From Actinomycetes bacterium (lineage in GTDB: Bacteria > Actinomycetota > Acidimicrobiia > Acidimicrobiales > RAAP-2), in NCBI GenBank assembly GCA_021779855.1, contig JAJXZW010000003.1, positions 1 to 64,000 of the forward strand: 64,000 nt of DNA, read 5' to 3'. Under the pieces are notes generated by a model, which searched no databases, was not told where the DNA came from, and was given only the letters and a program-made list of their open reading frames with translations. This document shows, in pieces, positions 15,942 through 24,847 of the stretch (its first letter is position 1; every line of letters starts with the position of its first letter). Both the position numbers and the translations under genes were made by a program.

Positions 15942-18317
15942 CTAGGTCCGGGTCACGACGCGCGAGCTCGACACCGGCGACGCCCCCACGCGGTTGAGGG
16001 CACGCACGCTGACCCGGTAGGCGGCGTGGCGGCGCAGCCCGAGCACGGTGACGCTCGCGCGCCCGCGCGGGATCGAGACCCAGCGGCCCCCGTCGAGGGC
16101 GTACTCGTAGGCCGTGATGCGCGCCCCGCCGTCGTAGCGCGGGGCGCGCAGCACTATCGAGACGCCTCCGGGCACCCCGACGAGGCGCGCGAAGGTTGGG
16201 GCCCCCGGCACGACGAGGGTCGCGCTGAAGGCGAGTGTCGCGGTGTAGAGGGTCTGGCCGGCGTAGGCGATCGAGACGGTGACGAGTTGGGGCAGCGACG
16301 ACGAGACGGTCACGACCGCCTTGCCCGTCGCGTCGGTCGTCACGTTGAGCGTGGCCTGGCCGGGACCGGTCGAGCTCTCGGCGAGGCCGTTGAGGGCGAG
16401 GGTCCCCGAGGGGGCGCTCGCGCTGACCGTGATGGGGGCGTCGGCGAGCACGGTGGAGGACCCCACGAGGTGGGCCGTCAGGGAGGGGGGCGCCTGGTGG
16501 ATCGAGGGCGAGAGGCTCGAGACCGTGAAGGTGCTCGAGGTGTTCGACAGCGCGCTCGGGCACAGCCCGGCGAAGAAGCCGGCCCCGTTGGGGCTGCCCA
16601 GCCCCGAGGCCATGTCGTAGCCCGGGCCCGCCGCGTACTGGCCCAGGCCGAAGAGGTCGTTGCTGCCCGTCGTGACGTCGGTGAAGCCCGTCGAGGCCAT
16701 CGCGTAGAGCAGCGGGTTGATGAGCCCGAGCCGCCCCCCGGGGGCCAGGCACCCCTGGGCGCCCACGGCGACCAGGGCGGCCACGAGCGGGGCCCCGATC
16801 GAGGTGCCGCCGATCGAGCCCCAGCCGCTGGGGCAGCTCCCCGCACAGCCGCTCGAGCCGGTGAAGTACTCGATGAAGCCCGTGGAGGGGTCGGCCATGA
16901 CCGAGAGGTCGGGGACCATGCGCCGCCCGCCGGTGGCGGCCGTGGTGGTGATGCCCGGCGCCTGCTGCCAGCTGGGCTGGGTCCACAGCGAGGACTGGCC
17001 GCCGCCGCCGGCGCCGCAGTTGGACCGGCGGCACTGGTCGTTCCACACCGTCTGGGTGAGCGGGGCGACGCTCGAGACGCTGAGCCCGCCCACGCCGGTC
17101 ACGTAGGGCTGGGACGCGGGGTCGTCCACGGCGAGCCCGCCGGCCGGGCTCGTCGCGTCCTCGCAGTCGGCCGACCCCTCGTCACCCGCGGCCGCCACCA
17201 CGGTCTGGCCCTGGGCGGCCATCTCCTGGAAGATCGGCTGCTCGGCCTGGGCGCCGCCCTGGGTCTGGGCCTCGCAGATGCCCCACGAGGTCGTCACGAC
17301 TGTGGCGACGTCGGCGCTGGCGATCTGGGCGTAGATGTCGGTCGGACCGCTGCCGCTCTGGGTCCCCTGGTAGACCACGACGTTGGCCCCGGGCGCGAGG
17401 ACCTGGGCCTCCTCGATGTCGAGGGTGGCCTCGTTGGTCGCGCCCCCGGCGTTGTCCTGGGAGGTCGGCCCGCCGTCGACGTTCACCGTGGTGACCCGCG
17501 GGGTCACCCCGTAGCACGAGAGGTAGGTCGAGAGGTCGCTGCCCACGTAGTTCGCGAGCTCGTAGACGGCGATGGTCGAGCCCGTGCCGACGTCGCCGGC
17601 GGCCCACTCGGCGTCGAGCCCGTAGAGGGCCGCCTGCTGCTGCACCGTGTAGCCGCCCAGGGCGTTGGGGGTGGGACTCGAGGGCCCGGCCGACGGGCAG
17701 GCGGCCACCGGGCCGCTCTGGCGGCTCGCGACGTGGTGCACCAGGCCCGTGGTGAGCGGGTGGACGGTGTCCAGGCCGGCGACCGCGACGACGTCGCGCG
17801 CGACGCGCGCGGGCAGGGTGCCGGTGCGCACGAAGTGGGCCGCGAGGGTGCCGTCGGCGAGGCGCACCGTCTCGAGCGGCGCGTCGAAGGCGCGGGCGAT
17901 GGCCGCGCTGGGGCCGGCCACGCGCACCACGACCCGGCCCGCCGAGGGCCGCCCGACGGCGAGGCCGAAGGAGGCGAAGTAGTCCCGCACCGTCGCGACC
18001 TCGGCGGTGGTCGCGCCGAAGCGGGCGGCGAAGGCGCGCGGGGTCAGGTAGTGGCGGTACTCGGGCGAGGCGGGGTCGGACTGGGCCGCGAGGAGGGCCG
18101 TGAGGCCGGTCGGGTCCCGGCCGCGCAGCGCCACGTCGAAGCTCGTGGTGAGGGGGTGCCCCACCACCGGGTCGGTGGTGGGGGTCGCGACGGTCCCGGG
18201 TCGGGAGAGCCGGGGCGTCGCGGCGCCGGCGGGGACGAGCGGGACGAGACCGGCGACGGCCAGGGCCCCCACGAGGGCGAGGGCCGCGCGGCCCCGGTGT
18301 CGGCGAGGAGGGGTCAC
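15942..18317 (-). CDS. Secreted S53 peptidase (sedolisin/kumamolisin type) with C-terminal Fn3 domain
   Basis: 791 residues from GTG. A signal peptide lies at residues ~8-33 (AALALVGALAVAGLVPLVPAGAA). The activation prodomain (~40-190) is followed by the S53 catalytic domain. The catalytic set is in place: Glu296 and Asp300 (NEATLDIE), oxyanion Asp379 (AAAGDEGSADC) and Ser506 (GGTSIGAP). A calcium-site-like GFTDVTTGSND closes the catalytic domain. Residues ~590-700 look like an Ig-like domain, and ~705-791 (PGAPTFARLVGVPGG...) is a fibronectin type III domain. Sedolisins are endopeptidases active at acidic pH, so this suggests a secreted acid protease. It is monocistronic with a leaderless-type TAGGCT box. 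Confidence 0.92.
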   Translation of the reverse strand: MTPPRRHRGRAALALVGALAVAGLVPLVPAGAATPRLSRPGTVATPTTDPVVGHPLTTSFDVALRGRDPTGLTALLAAQSDPASPEYRHYLTPRAFAARFGATTAEVATVRDYFASFGLAVGRPSAGRVVVRVAGPSAAIARAFDAPLETVRLADGTLAAHFVRTGTLPARVARDVVAVAGLDTVHPLTTGLVHHVASRQSGPVAACPSAGPSSPTPNALGGYTVQQQAALYGLDAEWAAGDVGTGSTIAVYELANYVGSDLSTYLSCYGVTPRVTTVNVDGGPTSQDNAGGATNEATLDIEEAQVLAPGANVVVYQGTQSGSGPTDIYAQIASADVATVVTTSWGICEAQTQGGAQAEQPIFQEMAAQGQTVVAAAGDEGSADCEDATSPAGGLAVDDPASQPYVTGVGGLSVSSVAPLTQTVWNDQCRRSNCGAGGGGQSSLWTQPSWQQAPGITTTAATGGRRMVPDLSVMADPSTGFIEYFTGSSGCAGSCPSGWGSIGGTSIGAPLVAALVAVGAQGCLAPGGRLGLINPLLYAMASTGFTDVTTGSNDLFGLGQYAAGPGYDMASGLGSPNGAGFFAGLCPSALSNTSSTFTVSSLSPSIHQAPPSLTAHLVGSSTVLADAPITVSASAPSGTLALNGLAESSTGPGQATLNVTTDATGKAVVTVSSSLPQLVTVSIAYAGQTLYTATLAFSATLVVPGAPTFARLVGVPGGVSIVLRAPRYDGGARITAYEYALDGGRWVSIPRGRASVTVLGLRRHAAYRVSVRALNRVGASPVSSSRVVTRT

Positions 18318-18323
18318 CCGCTC

Positions 18324-18329
18324 AGCCTA
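18324..18329 (-). promoter_or_regulatory. Predicted leaderless -10 box (TAGGCT)
   Basis: Minus-strand TAGGCT lies 6 nt before the GTG at 18317 of the S53 peptidase gene. There is no Shine-Dalgarno sequence. Confidence 0.5.
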
Positions 18330-18380
18330 CGGAGTGGCCCACCGAGGGGGTAGTGAGCATGGTCGATTGTTGACGAATTC

Positions 18381-18884
18381 TTAGTCGGCGCCCGCCTCGA
18401 GGCGTTGGTAGTGCGCGGAGAGGTCGGCGCACGCGGCGCACACCGACTCGGGGATCACCCCCAGGCGCATGAGCCGGCGGAACGTCGCGCAGCCCACGCA
18501 GTAGCCGGCGAAGGCCTCCAGCGCGGCGGCGACGAGGAGTGGGAGCAGAATCCAGTGGGCGACCGGCCACCCGGCGAGCAGCCAGGCGAGGGTCGCGGCG
18601 AGGGTGACGGCGAGCCCCATCCCCTGGGCGAAGCGCTTGGGCGGGCCGGGGCTGAGGCGGGTGAGCCGGTGGAGCCGGGGTGCGGCGACGCGCGTCGCGA
18701 ACTGGCCGAGCGGCGAGAGCGTCGGCCCCGTGAGGACCCGGGCGGCGAAGCCGTAGAGCAGCACCCCGAGCACCCAGGCCCAGCCCGTCGCCAGGGCGAG
18801 GACGACCATGGTCACGACTCCGAGCGCGACCGTGCGCGCCGCGGCCTCGTTGACCGGGTCGGGGAAGGCGAGGAGGCGCTTCAT
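18381..18884 (-). CDS. DUF4395-family membrane protein
   Basis: 167 residues from ATG 18884 (MKRLLAFPDPVNEAAARTV). The FPDPVNE start, four hydrophobic spans and the cysteine-containing C-terminal region (GYCVGCATFRRLMRLGVIPESVC) match the DUF4395 family, which is often encoded beside thiosulfate sulfurtransferase or thioredoxin-like genes in Actinobacteria. The paired Cys suggest a thiol/redox or sulfur-handling role. That would suit the adjacent TSUP-type anion exporter on the same strand, 29 bp upstream. The exact function is unknown. Confidence 0.8.
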   Translation of the reverse strand: MKRLLAFPDPVNEAAARTVALGVVTMVVLALATGWAWVLGVLLYGFAARVLTGPTLSPLGQFATRVAAPRLHRLTRLSPGPPKRFAQGMGLAVTLAATLAWLLAGWPVAHWILLPLLVAAALEAFAGYCVGCATFRRLMRLGVIPESVCAACADLSAHYQRLEAGAD

Positions 18885-18891
18885 CCGACTA

Positions 18892-18897
18892 AGACTA
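18892..18897 (-). promoter_or_regulatory. Predicted leaderless -10 box (TAGTCT)
   Basis: Minus-strand TAGTCT lies 7 nt before the ATG at 18884. It implies that the DUF4395 gene has its own promoter rather than depending on the TSUP gene. Confidence 0.5.
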
Positions 18898-18913
18898 TCG
18901 GAATTGTGGTGTA

Positions 18914-19681
18914 TTAGCCCAGCGCCAGCTTCACGGTCGTCACCACGCCGACGGTGACCACGACGACGCGCACCGACAGCGGCGACAGGCGGGCGACGAC
19001 CTGGGCGCCCAGCCACCCGCCGACGAGGGTGCCGACCCACAGCGCCACCACCCCCTGGCCGTCGAGGTGGCCGTGGATCGCGAAGACGACGGCGGCCACC
19101 GCCGTCACCACGACGGCGATCGCGTTGCGCAGGCCCTGGACCCGCTTGACCTCCAAGGACAGGGAGAGGCCGAGCAGGGCGAGGAGCATGATGCCGATCC
19201 CGGCGCCGAAGTAGCCGCCGTAGACCGAGATCGCGAAGGTCCCGACGTAGAGGCCGGCCCGGCGCGCCGGGTGCTCGTGCGAGACGTGGGCCAGTCGGCG
19301 CGTGATGAGCGGCGAGACGGCGAACAGGGCCGTCGCCGCGCCGATGAGCCAGGGCACGAGCGCGCGGAAGGTGTCGGGCGAGCCGGCGAGCAGCAGCAGG
19401 CTCCCCGTGAGCGAGCCGGCCACGACGGGTCCCACGAGGCGGGGCAGGAGGTCGCGGTGGTCGCGGAGCTGGGGGCCGAAGACCCCGAGGGCGCCGAGCG
19501 AGCCCGGGACCACGCCCACGGTCGTCGTGATGTTCGCCGTCAGGGCCGGTACGCCTAGGGCCAGCAGTGTCGGGAACGTGATGAAGGTGCCGCCGCCGGC
19601 GACCCCGTTGGACACCCCCGCGGCGACCCCGGCGGCGACGACGATCGCGAAGCGCCACCCGGACCCGAGGACGGCGAGCAC
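18914..19681 (-). CDS. TauE/SafE (TSUP) family anion transporter
   Basis: 255 residues with eight hydrophobic segments arranged as two homologous halves, the usual size for TSUP sulfite/organosulfonate exporters. Characteristic stretches are VAAGVSNGVAGGGTFITFPTLLALG and, in the second half, YGGYFGAGIGIMLLALLGLS followed by LRNAIAVVVTAVAAVVF. Members move sulfite, sulfoacetate or related anions across the cytoplasmic membrane. The neighbouring DUF4395 gene makes a sulfur-related function plausible. It starts with GTG, preceded 6 nt upstream by TAGAGT. Confidence 0.88.
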   Translation of the reverse strand: MLAVLGSGWRFAIVVAAGVAAGVSNGVAGGGTFITFPTLLALGVPALTANITTTVGVVPGSLGALGVFGPQLRDHRDLLPRLVGPVVAGSLTGSLLLLAGSPDTFRALVPWLIGAATALFAVSPLITRRLAHVSHEHPARRAGLYVGTFAISVYGGYFGAGIGIMLLALLGLSLSLEVKRVQGLRNAIAVVVTAVAAVVFAIHGHLDGQGVVALWVGTLVGGWLGAQVVARLSPLSVRVVVVTVGVVTTVKLALG

Positions 19682-19687
19682 CTCACT

Positions 19688-19693
19688 ACTCTA
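19688..19693 (-). promoter_or_regulatory. Predicted leaderless -10 box (TAGAGT)
   Basis: Minus-strand TAGAGT lies 6 nt before the GTG at 19681 of the TSUP transporter gene. Confidence 0.5.
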
Positions 19694-19772
19694 CGTGGGT
19701 GATCCTCCGCGCCCCGGGTCCGCATCCCCACGCCGACGCCACCCCCGCTCTACGGTGGGCGTCGTGGTGCTC

Positions 19773-20216
19773 ATGAGCGGCGAGCTCATCGTCCCCGAGG
19801 ACGCCCCGGTCGACCTCATCCGCGCGGCCGGTGGTGTCGTGACGCGGGTCGGACTCGCGGGTCGACTCGAGGTGGCCGTCGTCTACCGCGAGGCCCGTGG
19901 CGACTGGACCTTCCCCAAGGGCAAGCTCGACGAGGGCGAGACCTTCGAGGACGCCGCGGTGCGCGAGGTCTACGAGGAGACCGGCCTGCGCTGTCGGATC
20001 ACGCGCTTCGCCGGCACCACGAACTACACCCACCGCAAGGGCCGTCCCAAGATCGTCGCCTACTACCTCATGGAGGTGGCCGACGGCGCGTTCGCCCCCA
20101 ACGACGAGGTCGACGAGCTGGTCTGGGTGGCCCTCAGCGAGGTCCACGGACGGCTCACCTGGGACCGCGACCGTGAGCTCGTCGAGGTTGTGACCGCGAT
20201 CGTCGACGCGGCCTGA
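19773..20216 (+). CDS. Nudix hydrolase
   Basis: 147 residues from ATG 19773. GTG codons at 19764 and 19767 are alternatives, and TACGGT ending 7 nt before 19764 would fit a leaderless GTG. The Nudix box is complete: GKLDEGETFEDAAVREVYEETGL fits GX5EX7REVXEEXGL, with Glu residues binding Mg2+. The preceding FPKGKLDEGE and following TNYTHRKGRPKIVAYYLME resemble the (di)nucleotide polyphosphate/MutT1-like subgroup. A house-cleaning role on oxidised or dinucleotide phosphates is likely, but the substrate is uncertain. Its TGA directly abuts the stop of the convergent ABC ATPase gene. Confidence 0.88.
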   Translation: MSGELIVPEDAPVDLIRAAGGVVTRVGLAGRLEVAVVYREARGDWTFPKGKLDEGETFEDAAVREVYEETGLRCRITRFAGTTNYTHRKGRPKIVAYYLMEVADGAFAPNDEVDELVWVALSEVHGRLTWDRDRELVEVVTAIVDAA

Positions 20217-20951
20217 TCAGCGCACGCGCTCGAGGAAGGCCCTCGTCGCCGCCTCGCGGGGGTGGTCGAGCACCTCTTGAGCGGGACCCTCCTCGATCAC
20301 GCGGCCACCCTCCAGGAAGGCCACCCGGTGGGCGACGTTGCGGGCGAAGCCCATCTCGTGGGTGGCGACGAGCATCGTCGTGCCCTGGCGGGCGAGGTCG
20401 GTGAGTAGGTCCAGCACCTCACCCACGAGCGTCGGGTCGAGGGCGCTCGTCACCTCGTCGAGCAAGAGCAGGGAGGGACGCATCGCGAGGGAGCGCACGA
20501 TGGCCACCCGCTGCTGCTGGCCGCCCGAGAGCCGGTCGGGGTAGTCGTCGGCCCGCGTGGCGAGCCCGATGCGCCCGAGCAGCTCGAGCGCCTCGGCGCG
20601 CACCTCGGCGCGTGGGCGCTTCAGGGCGTGGACCGGTCCGAGCAGGATGTTGTCGATCACGCTCAGGTGGGGGAAGAGGTTGAAGGACTGGAAGACCATC
20701 CCGATGTGACGGCGCACCCGGTCGGGGTCGACGCGGGGGTCGAGCAGGGACTGGCCGAAGAGCTCGATGTCGCCCCCGTCGATGCGCTCGAGCAGGTTCG
20801 CACAGCGCAGCAGGGTCGACTTGCCCGACCCCGACGACCCGATAAGACAGACCACCTCGTGGCGCGACAGGGCGAGTGAGACCCCGGTGAGGACCTCGTG
20901 GTCCTTGAAGCGCTTGCGCACGTCGCGCAACTCCAGGACGACCTCGCTCAC
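20217..20951 (-). CDS. Polar amino-acid ABC transporter ATP-binding protein (GlnQ type)
   Basis: 244 residues from GTG 20951, overlapping the permease stop. Walker A is GSSGSGKST, the Q-loop FQSFNLFPH, the signature [16 protein letters not shown], Walker [14 protein letters not shown] and the switch His [12 protein letters not shown]. The phrase [10 protein letters not shown] is diagnostic for the HisP/GlnQ amino-acid family. One substitution is seen: Walker-B flanking FDE is LDE here. It powers the uptake system formed with the next two upstream genes. The operon order is binding protein, permease, ATPase. Confidence 0.92.
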   Translation of the reverse strand: MSEVVLELRDVRKRFKDHEVLTGVSLALSRHEVVCLIGSSGSGKSTLLRCANLLERIDGGDIELFGQSLLDPRVDPDRVRRHIGMVFQSFNLFPHLSVIDNILLGPVHALKRPRAEVRAEALELLGRIGLATRADDYPDRLSGGQQQRVAIVRSLAMRPSLLLLDEVTSALDPTLVGEVLDLLTDLARQGTTMLVATHEMGFARNVAHRVAFLEGGRVIEEGPAQEVLDHPREAATRAFLERVR

Positions 20952-21832
20952 GCCCCGGCCAGTCGACGGGCCCGGTCGCGGGCGATGAGGTGGTCGGTGA
21001 AGCGGGTCATGGGGATGGTGAGCAGGAGGAAGAGGATGGCCGCGACGGCGTAGCCCGAGAAGTTGAAGACGGTGGACGAGTAGATCTGGGCGGCCCGGGT
21101 CGTCTCGATGGCGCCCAGCACCGAGACGAGGGCCGTGTCCTTCTGCAGGGAGATGAGGTCGTTGAGCAGGGGGGGGATCACCGTGCGCACGGCCTGGGGG
21201 AGGATGACCCGGCGCATCGTCGCGCCGTGGCTGAGCCCCAGCGAGCGCGAGGCGAGGAGCTGGCCGTGGGGGATGGAGAGGACGCCCGCGCGGTAGACCT
21301 CGGCGACGTAGGCGCTGTAGGAGACGACGAGCGCGGCGCAGCCGTAGACCGCGGGCGACTGGTTCGAGACGTAGCCCAGGTTGAGCTCGGGCAGCCCGAA
21401 GCCGATCATGAGTATGACGAGCAGGATGGGGATGCCCCGGAAGACGTCGGTGTAGGCCGTCGAGAGCAGGCGGAAGGGCAGGAGGACCGGCGACTGGCTG
21501 AGACGGGCCGAGGCGATGAGCATCCCGCACACGAGGACGAGCGCTTCGGCCACGGCGAAGATCCACAGGTTCGTGAGGAGCCCCAGCCCCACCGAGTAGA
21601 AGCCCTTCGAGGGGTCCCCGACGAAGGCCTGCCACATGAAGTGGGGGTTGAAGAAGAAGTAGCGCACCGTCGCGCCCCCGGGGGCGAGCCAGAAGACGGC
21701 TGCCAGCCCGCCGATCACCACGACCCCCGACACGGCGCTGGCCACCACGCCGCCCCGGCCCGCGAGGAATCGCCGACGGCGCGACGCGAAGAGGTCCGGG
21801 GGGACCGGCTCCCCGTCGAGCGCCGAGGACAC
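20948..21832 (-). CDS. Polar amino-acid ABC transporter permease (HisM/GlnP type)
   Basis: 294 residues. There are hydrophobic spans from GGVVASAVSGVVVIGGLAAVFWLA onward. The HisMQ signature region is SAYVAEVYRAGVLSIPHGQLLASRSLGLSHGATMRRVILPQAVRTVIPPL, the loop that binds the ATPase. A single permease gene suggests it works as a homodimer. An N-terminal extension of ~25 residues precedes the first span. The 4-bp overlap with the ATPase gene and the 2-bp gap after the binding-protein gene indicate strict co-expression. Confidence 0.92.
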   Translation of the reverse strand: MSSALDGEPVPPDLFASRRRRFLAGRGGVVASAVSGVVVIGGLAAVFWLAPGGATVRYFFFNPHFMWQAFVGDPSKGFYSVGLGLLTNLWIFAVAEALVLVCGMLIASARLSQSPVLLPFRLLSTAYTDVFRGIPILLVILMIGFGLPELNLGYVSNQSPAVYGCAALVVSYSAYVAEVYRAGVLSIPHGQLLASRSLGLSHGATMRRVILPQAVRTVIPPLLNDLISLQKDTALVSVLGAIETTRAAQIYSSTVFNFSGYAVAAILFLLLTIPMTRFTDHLIARDRARRLAGA

Positions 21833-21834
21833 GT

Positions 21835-22710
21835 CTAGGGCTTGATGACGGGCACCCGGTTGTAGATGCCGAGGTACTTCTGCTGCAGCGCGGCCAGGGT
21901 CCCGTTGGCCTTGAGGGCCGCGATGGCCGTGTTCACGCAGCCGACCAGCGGGTTGCCCTTCGAGAAGAGGAGGCCGAAGTGCTCGCCGGTCGAGGGGAAC
22001 TGGCCGACCTGGGTGGCGATCGCCTTGTGCTTGGCGTTCTGGATCTGCGACGAGGCCATGTACTGGCCGTCCGGGGTGTCCACGACGATGGCGTCGATCT
22101 GGTGGGTCTGCAGCGCGGCCACGGCCTGGTCGAGCGTCGAGTAGACGCGCGGGGTGCGCGTGGGCTTGATGTGCTGGTTGATGTAGGCGAGACCCGTCGT
22201 GCCCAGCTGGTCGCCGTAGAGGTAGGTCTTGAGTTCGGCCGGCGAGTGCTTCTTCACGATGGGGTCGGTCTTGAGCGCCACGATCGACTGGGTGACGTCG
22301 TAGTAGCTGGTGGAGAAGGTGACCGCCCTGGCGCGCGCGGCGGTGTAGGAGATCTCGTTGATGTCGAAGTCGAACTTCTTCACCCCGGGCACGTAGCTCG
22401 AGTCGAAGGGCTCCACGACCCAGTTGACCTTGTTCCGGGGGACTCCGAGCTCGCCGGCGATCGCGTAGGCGACGGCCGACTCGTAGCCCTTGCCGTTGCT
22501 CGGGGTGTTGTTGACGAACCAGGGCGTGTAGGCCGGTGAGTCGGTGGCGACGGTGAGGTGGCCCTTGACGTACTCGTGGGCCGGGACCGAGGTCTTGCAG
22601 GACGCGAGGGACGGGGCGGACGACGCACCGGCGACGCCCCCGGTGGCCCCCAGCGCCACGAGTGACGTGGCGCCGAGAACGGCCGTCAGTGCGAGGCGGA
22701 CCTTACCCAT
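21835..22710 (-). CDS. Polar amino-acid-binding protein of ABC importer
   Basis: 291 residues from ATG 22710, chosen because it has a gggga Shine-Dalgarno and a clean signal peptide (MGKVRLALTAVLGATSLVALGATGGVAGA). The family-3 solute-binding fold is visible: LTVATDSPAYTPWFV, GYESAVAYAIAGELG, FDFDINEISYTAARARAVTFSTSYY and the C-terminal ALKANGTLAALQQKYLG. No lipobox Cys is seen right after the hydrophobic core, so it may be free or held by the permease. The ligand is probably a polar amino acid; the residues visible do not fix which. A TACACT box lies ~38 nt upstream. Confidence 0.9.
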   Translation of the reverse strand: MGKVRLALTAVLGATSLVALGATGGVAGASSAPSLASCKTSVPAHEYVKGHLTVATDSPAYTPWFVNNTPSNGKGYESAVAYAIAGELGVPRNKVNWVVEPFDSSYVPGVKKFDFDINEISYTAARARAVTFSTSYYDVTQSIVALKTDPIVKKHSPAELKTYLYGDQLGTTGLAYINQHIKPTRTPRVYSTLDQAVAALQTHQIDAIVVDTPDGQYMASSQIQNAKHKAIATQVGQFPSTGEHFGLLFSKGNPLVGCVNTAIAALKANGTLAALQQKYLGIYNRVPVIKP

Positions 22711-22747
22711 AGTTCCCCTTCCCCGGGCCGAGCGGCCACGGGACGAG

Positions 22748-22753
22748 AGTGTA
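22748..22753 (-). promoter_or_regulatory. Predicted -10 box (TACACT) of the amino-acid ABC operon
   Basis: Minus-strand TACACT lies about 38 nt before the ATG at 22710. Unlike most units here it leaves a ~30-nt leader containing a Shine-Dalgarno sequence. Confidence 0.4.
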
Positions 22754-22843
22754 ACGCCCGACACGGCGGGGTCGGGGCGCTCTCAGCCCGGAGACCGGCA
22801 CCCCCGGGCGGCGAGGGGCCGGGCAACTAGGATGGGTGACGCT

Positions 22844-22937
22844 GGAGAGGTGGGTGAGTCTGGTTTAAACCACATTCCTGCTAAGAATGCGGCCTGCGAA
22901 AGTGGGCCCGAGGGTTCAAATCCCTCCCTCTCCGCCA
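22844..22937 (+). tRNA. tRNA-Ser(GCU)
   Basis: A full class II cloverleaf is present. The acceptor stem is GGAGAGG (22844-22850) with CCTCTCC (22927-22933). The anticodon stem is CATTC/GAATG around loop CTGCTAA, with anticodon GCT at 22880-22882. A long variable arm contains GGCC/GGGCC, and the T arm is GAGGG-TTCAAAT-CCCTC. The 3' CCA is encoded (22935-22937). The long variable arm and GCU anticodon make it the tRNA reading AGC/AGU serine codons. TAGGAT at 22828-22833 is a likely -10 box. Confidence 0.97.
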
Positions 22938-22982
22938 GGACACCGAGCGCGCGGCGCTCGGTGTCGCGCCTAAGGAGACAGC

Positions 22983-24275
22983 GTGCGGTACTGGATCGAG
23001 ACCCTGGGCTGTCCGAAGAACCACGTTGACTCCGAGAAACTGGCCGGTTACCTCGTCCGTGAGGGCTACGCCCCGGCGGCCTCGGCCGAGGAAGCCGAGC
23101 TCGTGGTCGCCAACACGTGCGCCTTCATCGAGGCGGCTCGCGAGGAGTCGATCGAGACCGTGCTCGACCTCGCGGAGCGGCGCCGTGACGGGGCCCGGCT
23201 GGTCGTGACCGGCTGCATGGCCGAGCGCTACGGCGAGGAGCTCGCCGCCGCGCTGCCCGAGGTCGACCTCGTCGCGGGCTTTGGCCGCTCGCTGACCGCG
23301 ACGCCGGTCGGGCTGCGCGCGCCCTCGACCCCCGACTTCGACCTGCTCAACCTGCCCCGCCCGCCCGCGCGCGCCCCGTGGGCCTACCTCAAGGTCGCCG
23401 AGGGCTGCGACCGGCGCTGCGGCTTCTGCGCCATCCCGAGCTTCCGGGGCGACCAGCGGAGCCGGGCGGCCGAGGAGGTGCTGGCCGAGGCCCGCGACCT
23501 CGTCGCGAGCGGCGTGCGCGAGCTCGTGCTCGTGGCCCAGGACCTCGCGAGCTGGGGCCACGACCGGCGCCGCGCGGGCCGCGGCGGGGCGCTCGAAGCT
23601 CTCGACGAGGGCGGGAGCCAGCCGCTGGTCGAGCTCACCCGGCGCCTCGCCGGCGAGGTCGAGCGCCTGCGCCTGCTCTACCTGTACCCGAGCGGCCTGA
23701 CCGAGGGGCTGATCGAGGCGGTTCTGGCGACGGGCGTGCCCTACTTCGACCTCTCGCTCCAGCACGCCTCGCGGCCCCTGCTGCGCCGCATGCGCCGGTG
23801 GGGTGACGGCGAGCGGTTCCTGGGGCGCATCGCGGCGATACGGCGCGCCGAGCCCGACGCCGCCTTCCGCTCGTCGTTCATCCTCGGCTACCCCGGCGAG
23901 ACCGAGGACGACCACGCGGCGCTGCTGGACTTCCTCGAGGCCGCCCAGCTCGACTGGGCGGGCTTCTTCACCTTCTCCGACGAGCCGGGCACCCCGGCCC
24001 ACGCCCAGGAGGGGCGGGTGGCGAGAGAGCTCGCCCTCGAACGGCTGCGCGAGGCTAGCGAGGTCCAGGACGCGATCACCGCGCGCAAGCGCGACGCGCT
24101 GGTCGGGACCCGTCAGGAGGTCCTCCTCGACGCGCCGGGGGTGGGGCGCACGGTGCGCGAGTGCCCCGAGATCGACGGCGTCGTCCACGTCAGGGGGGCC
24201 CGTAGCGTGGGGGACGTGGTGGAGTGCACGATCGTGGCGAGCCGGGGCACGGACCTCGAGGCGGTGCTCGGGTGA
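22983..24275 (+). CDS. rimO: Ribosomal protein S12 methylthiotransferase RimO
   Basis: 430 residues from GTG 22983, with AAGGAG 7 nt upstream. It is a radical-SAM enzyme that methylthiolates an aspartate of ribosomal protein S12. The N-terminal UPF0004 domain has three cluster Cys (TLGCPKNHVDSE, NTCAFIEAA, TGCMAERY). The radical-SAM motif is CDRRCGFCAIPSFRG, and CAIPSFRG with the LGCPKN start distinguishes RimO from MiaB (which has C.FC..P..RG). A C-terminal TRAM domain (QEVLLDAPGVGRTVRECPEIDG) follows. It heads a tightly overlapping rimO-pgsA-cinA unit directly downstream of tRNA-Ser. Confidence 0.94.
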   Translation: MRYWIETLGCPKNHVDSEKLAGYLVREGYAPAASAEEAELVVANTCAFIEAAREESIETVLDLAERRRDGARLVVTGCMAERYGEELAAALPEVDLVAGFGRSLTATPVGLRAPSTPDFDLLNLPRPPARAPWAYLKVAEGCDRRCGFCAIPSFRGDQRSRAAEEVLAEARDLVASGVRELVLVAQDLASWGHDRRRAGRGGALEALDEGGSQPLVELTRRLAGEVERLRLLYLYPSGLTEGLIEAVLATGVPYFDLSLQHASRPLLRRMRRWGDGERFLGRIAAIRRAEPDAAFRSSFILGYPGETEDDHAALLDFLEAAQLDWAGFFTFSDEPGTPAHAQEGRVARELALERLREASEVQDAITARKRDALVGTRQEVLLDAPGVGRTVRECPEIDGVVHVRGARSVGDVVECTIVASRGTDLEAVLG

Positions 24276-24847
24276 GCGTCCAGGAGAAGCGCTTCGGGCC
24301 GACCGCCCTCTTGACCCCCGCCAACCTCATGACGGGTTTCCGCCTGGTCATCTCGCCGGTCTTCATCTGGTTGCTCCTGCAGCACCGCGTCTCGTGGTGG
24401 ACGGTCGCGGTGGGGCTCGCCGTGGCGGCGTCGGACTACTTCGACGGGATCGTCGCGCGGCGGCACGGCACGACGACCTCGGGCGCCTTCCTCGACCCGC
24501 TCGCCGACAAGGTCGTGGTGATCGGCGGACTGTGGGCGTGCGTGCTGTCGCGGCCCCAGCACGTCACCTTCTTTATCGCGCCGGCGATCCTCATCACCCT
24601 GCGCGAGATCTGGATGAGCGTCTACCGCTCGCACGCCGCGCGGCGTGGGATCTCGGTCCCGGCGAGCCGTCTGGCCAAGTGGAAGACGTTCGCCCAGGAC
24701 TGGGCTATCGGCTTCACGGTGCTGCCCTTCACGGCCGGCCGTCCGGTCTTCGCCGACGTCACGATCTGGATCGCGGTCGCCCTCACGCTCTACACGGGCT
24801 GGCAGTACTACGCCGACGGGAAGAAGGTGCTCGCCCGTGCGCGTTGA
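24272..24847 (+). CDS. pgsA: CDP-alcohol phosphatidyltransferase, probable PgsA
   Basis: 191 residues from GTG 24272 (GTGA overlap with rimO). It makes phosphatidylglycerol phosphate from CDP-diacylglycerol and glycerol-3-phosphate in the membrane. The CDP-alcohol motif DG-x2-AR-x8-G-x3-D-x3-D is intact in SDYFDGIVARRHGTTTSGAFLDPLADK. Several membrane spans follow (VVVIGGLWACVL, AILITLREIWMSVY). The PANLMTGFRLVISPVF N-terminus and the rimO-pgsA-cinA order common in Actinobacteria support pgsA over phosphatidylinositol phosphate synthase. Confidence 0.9.
   Translation: MSVQEKRFGPTALLTPANLMTGFRLVISPVFIWLLLQHRVSWWTVAVGLAVAASDYFDGIVARRHGTTTSGAFLDPLADKVVVIGGLWACVLSRPQHVTFFIAPAILITLREIWMSVYRSHAARRGISVPASRLAKWKTFAQDWAIGFTVLPFTAGRPVFADVTIWIAVALTLYTGWQYYADGKKVLARAR

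Noticed and set aside
15915-18353. An 812-codon plus-strand frame opposite the S53 peptidase
   Set aside because: Composition is that of an antisense shadow (Arg/Gly/His runs), with no domain. The minus-strand product has a complete sedolisin active site.
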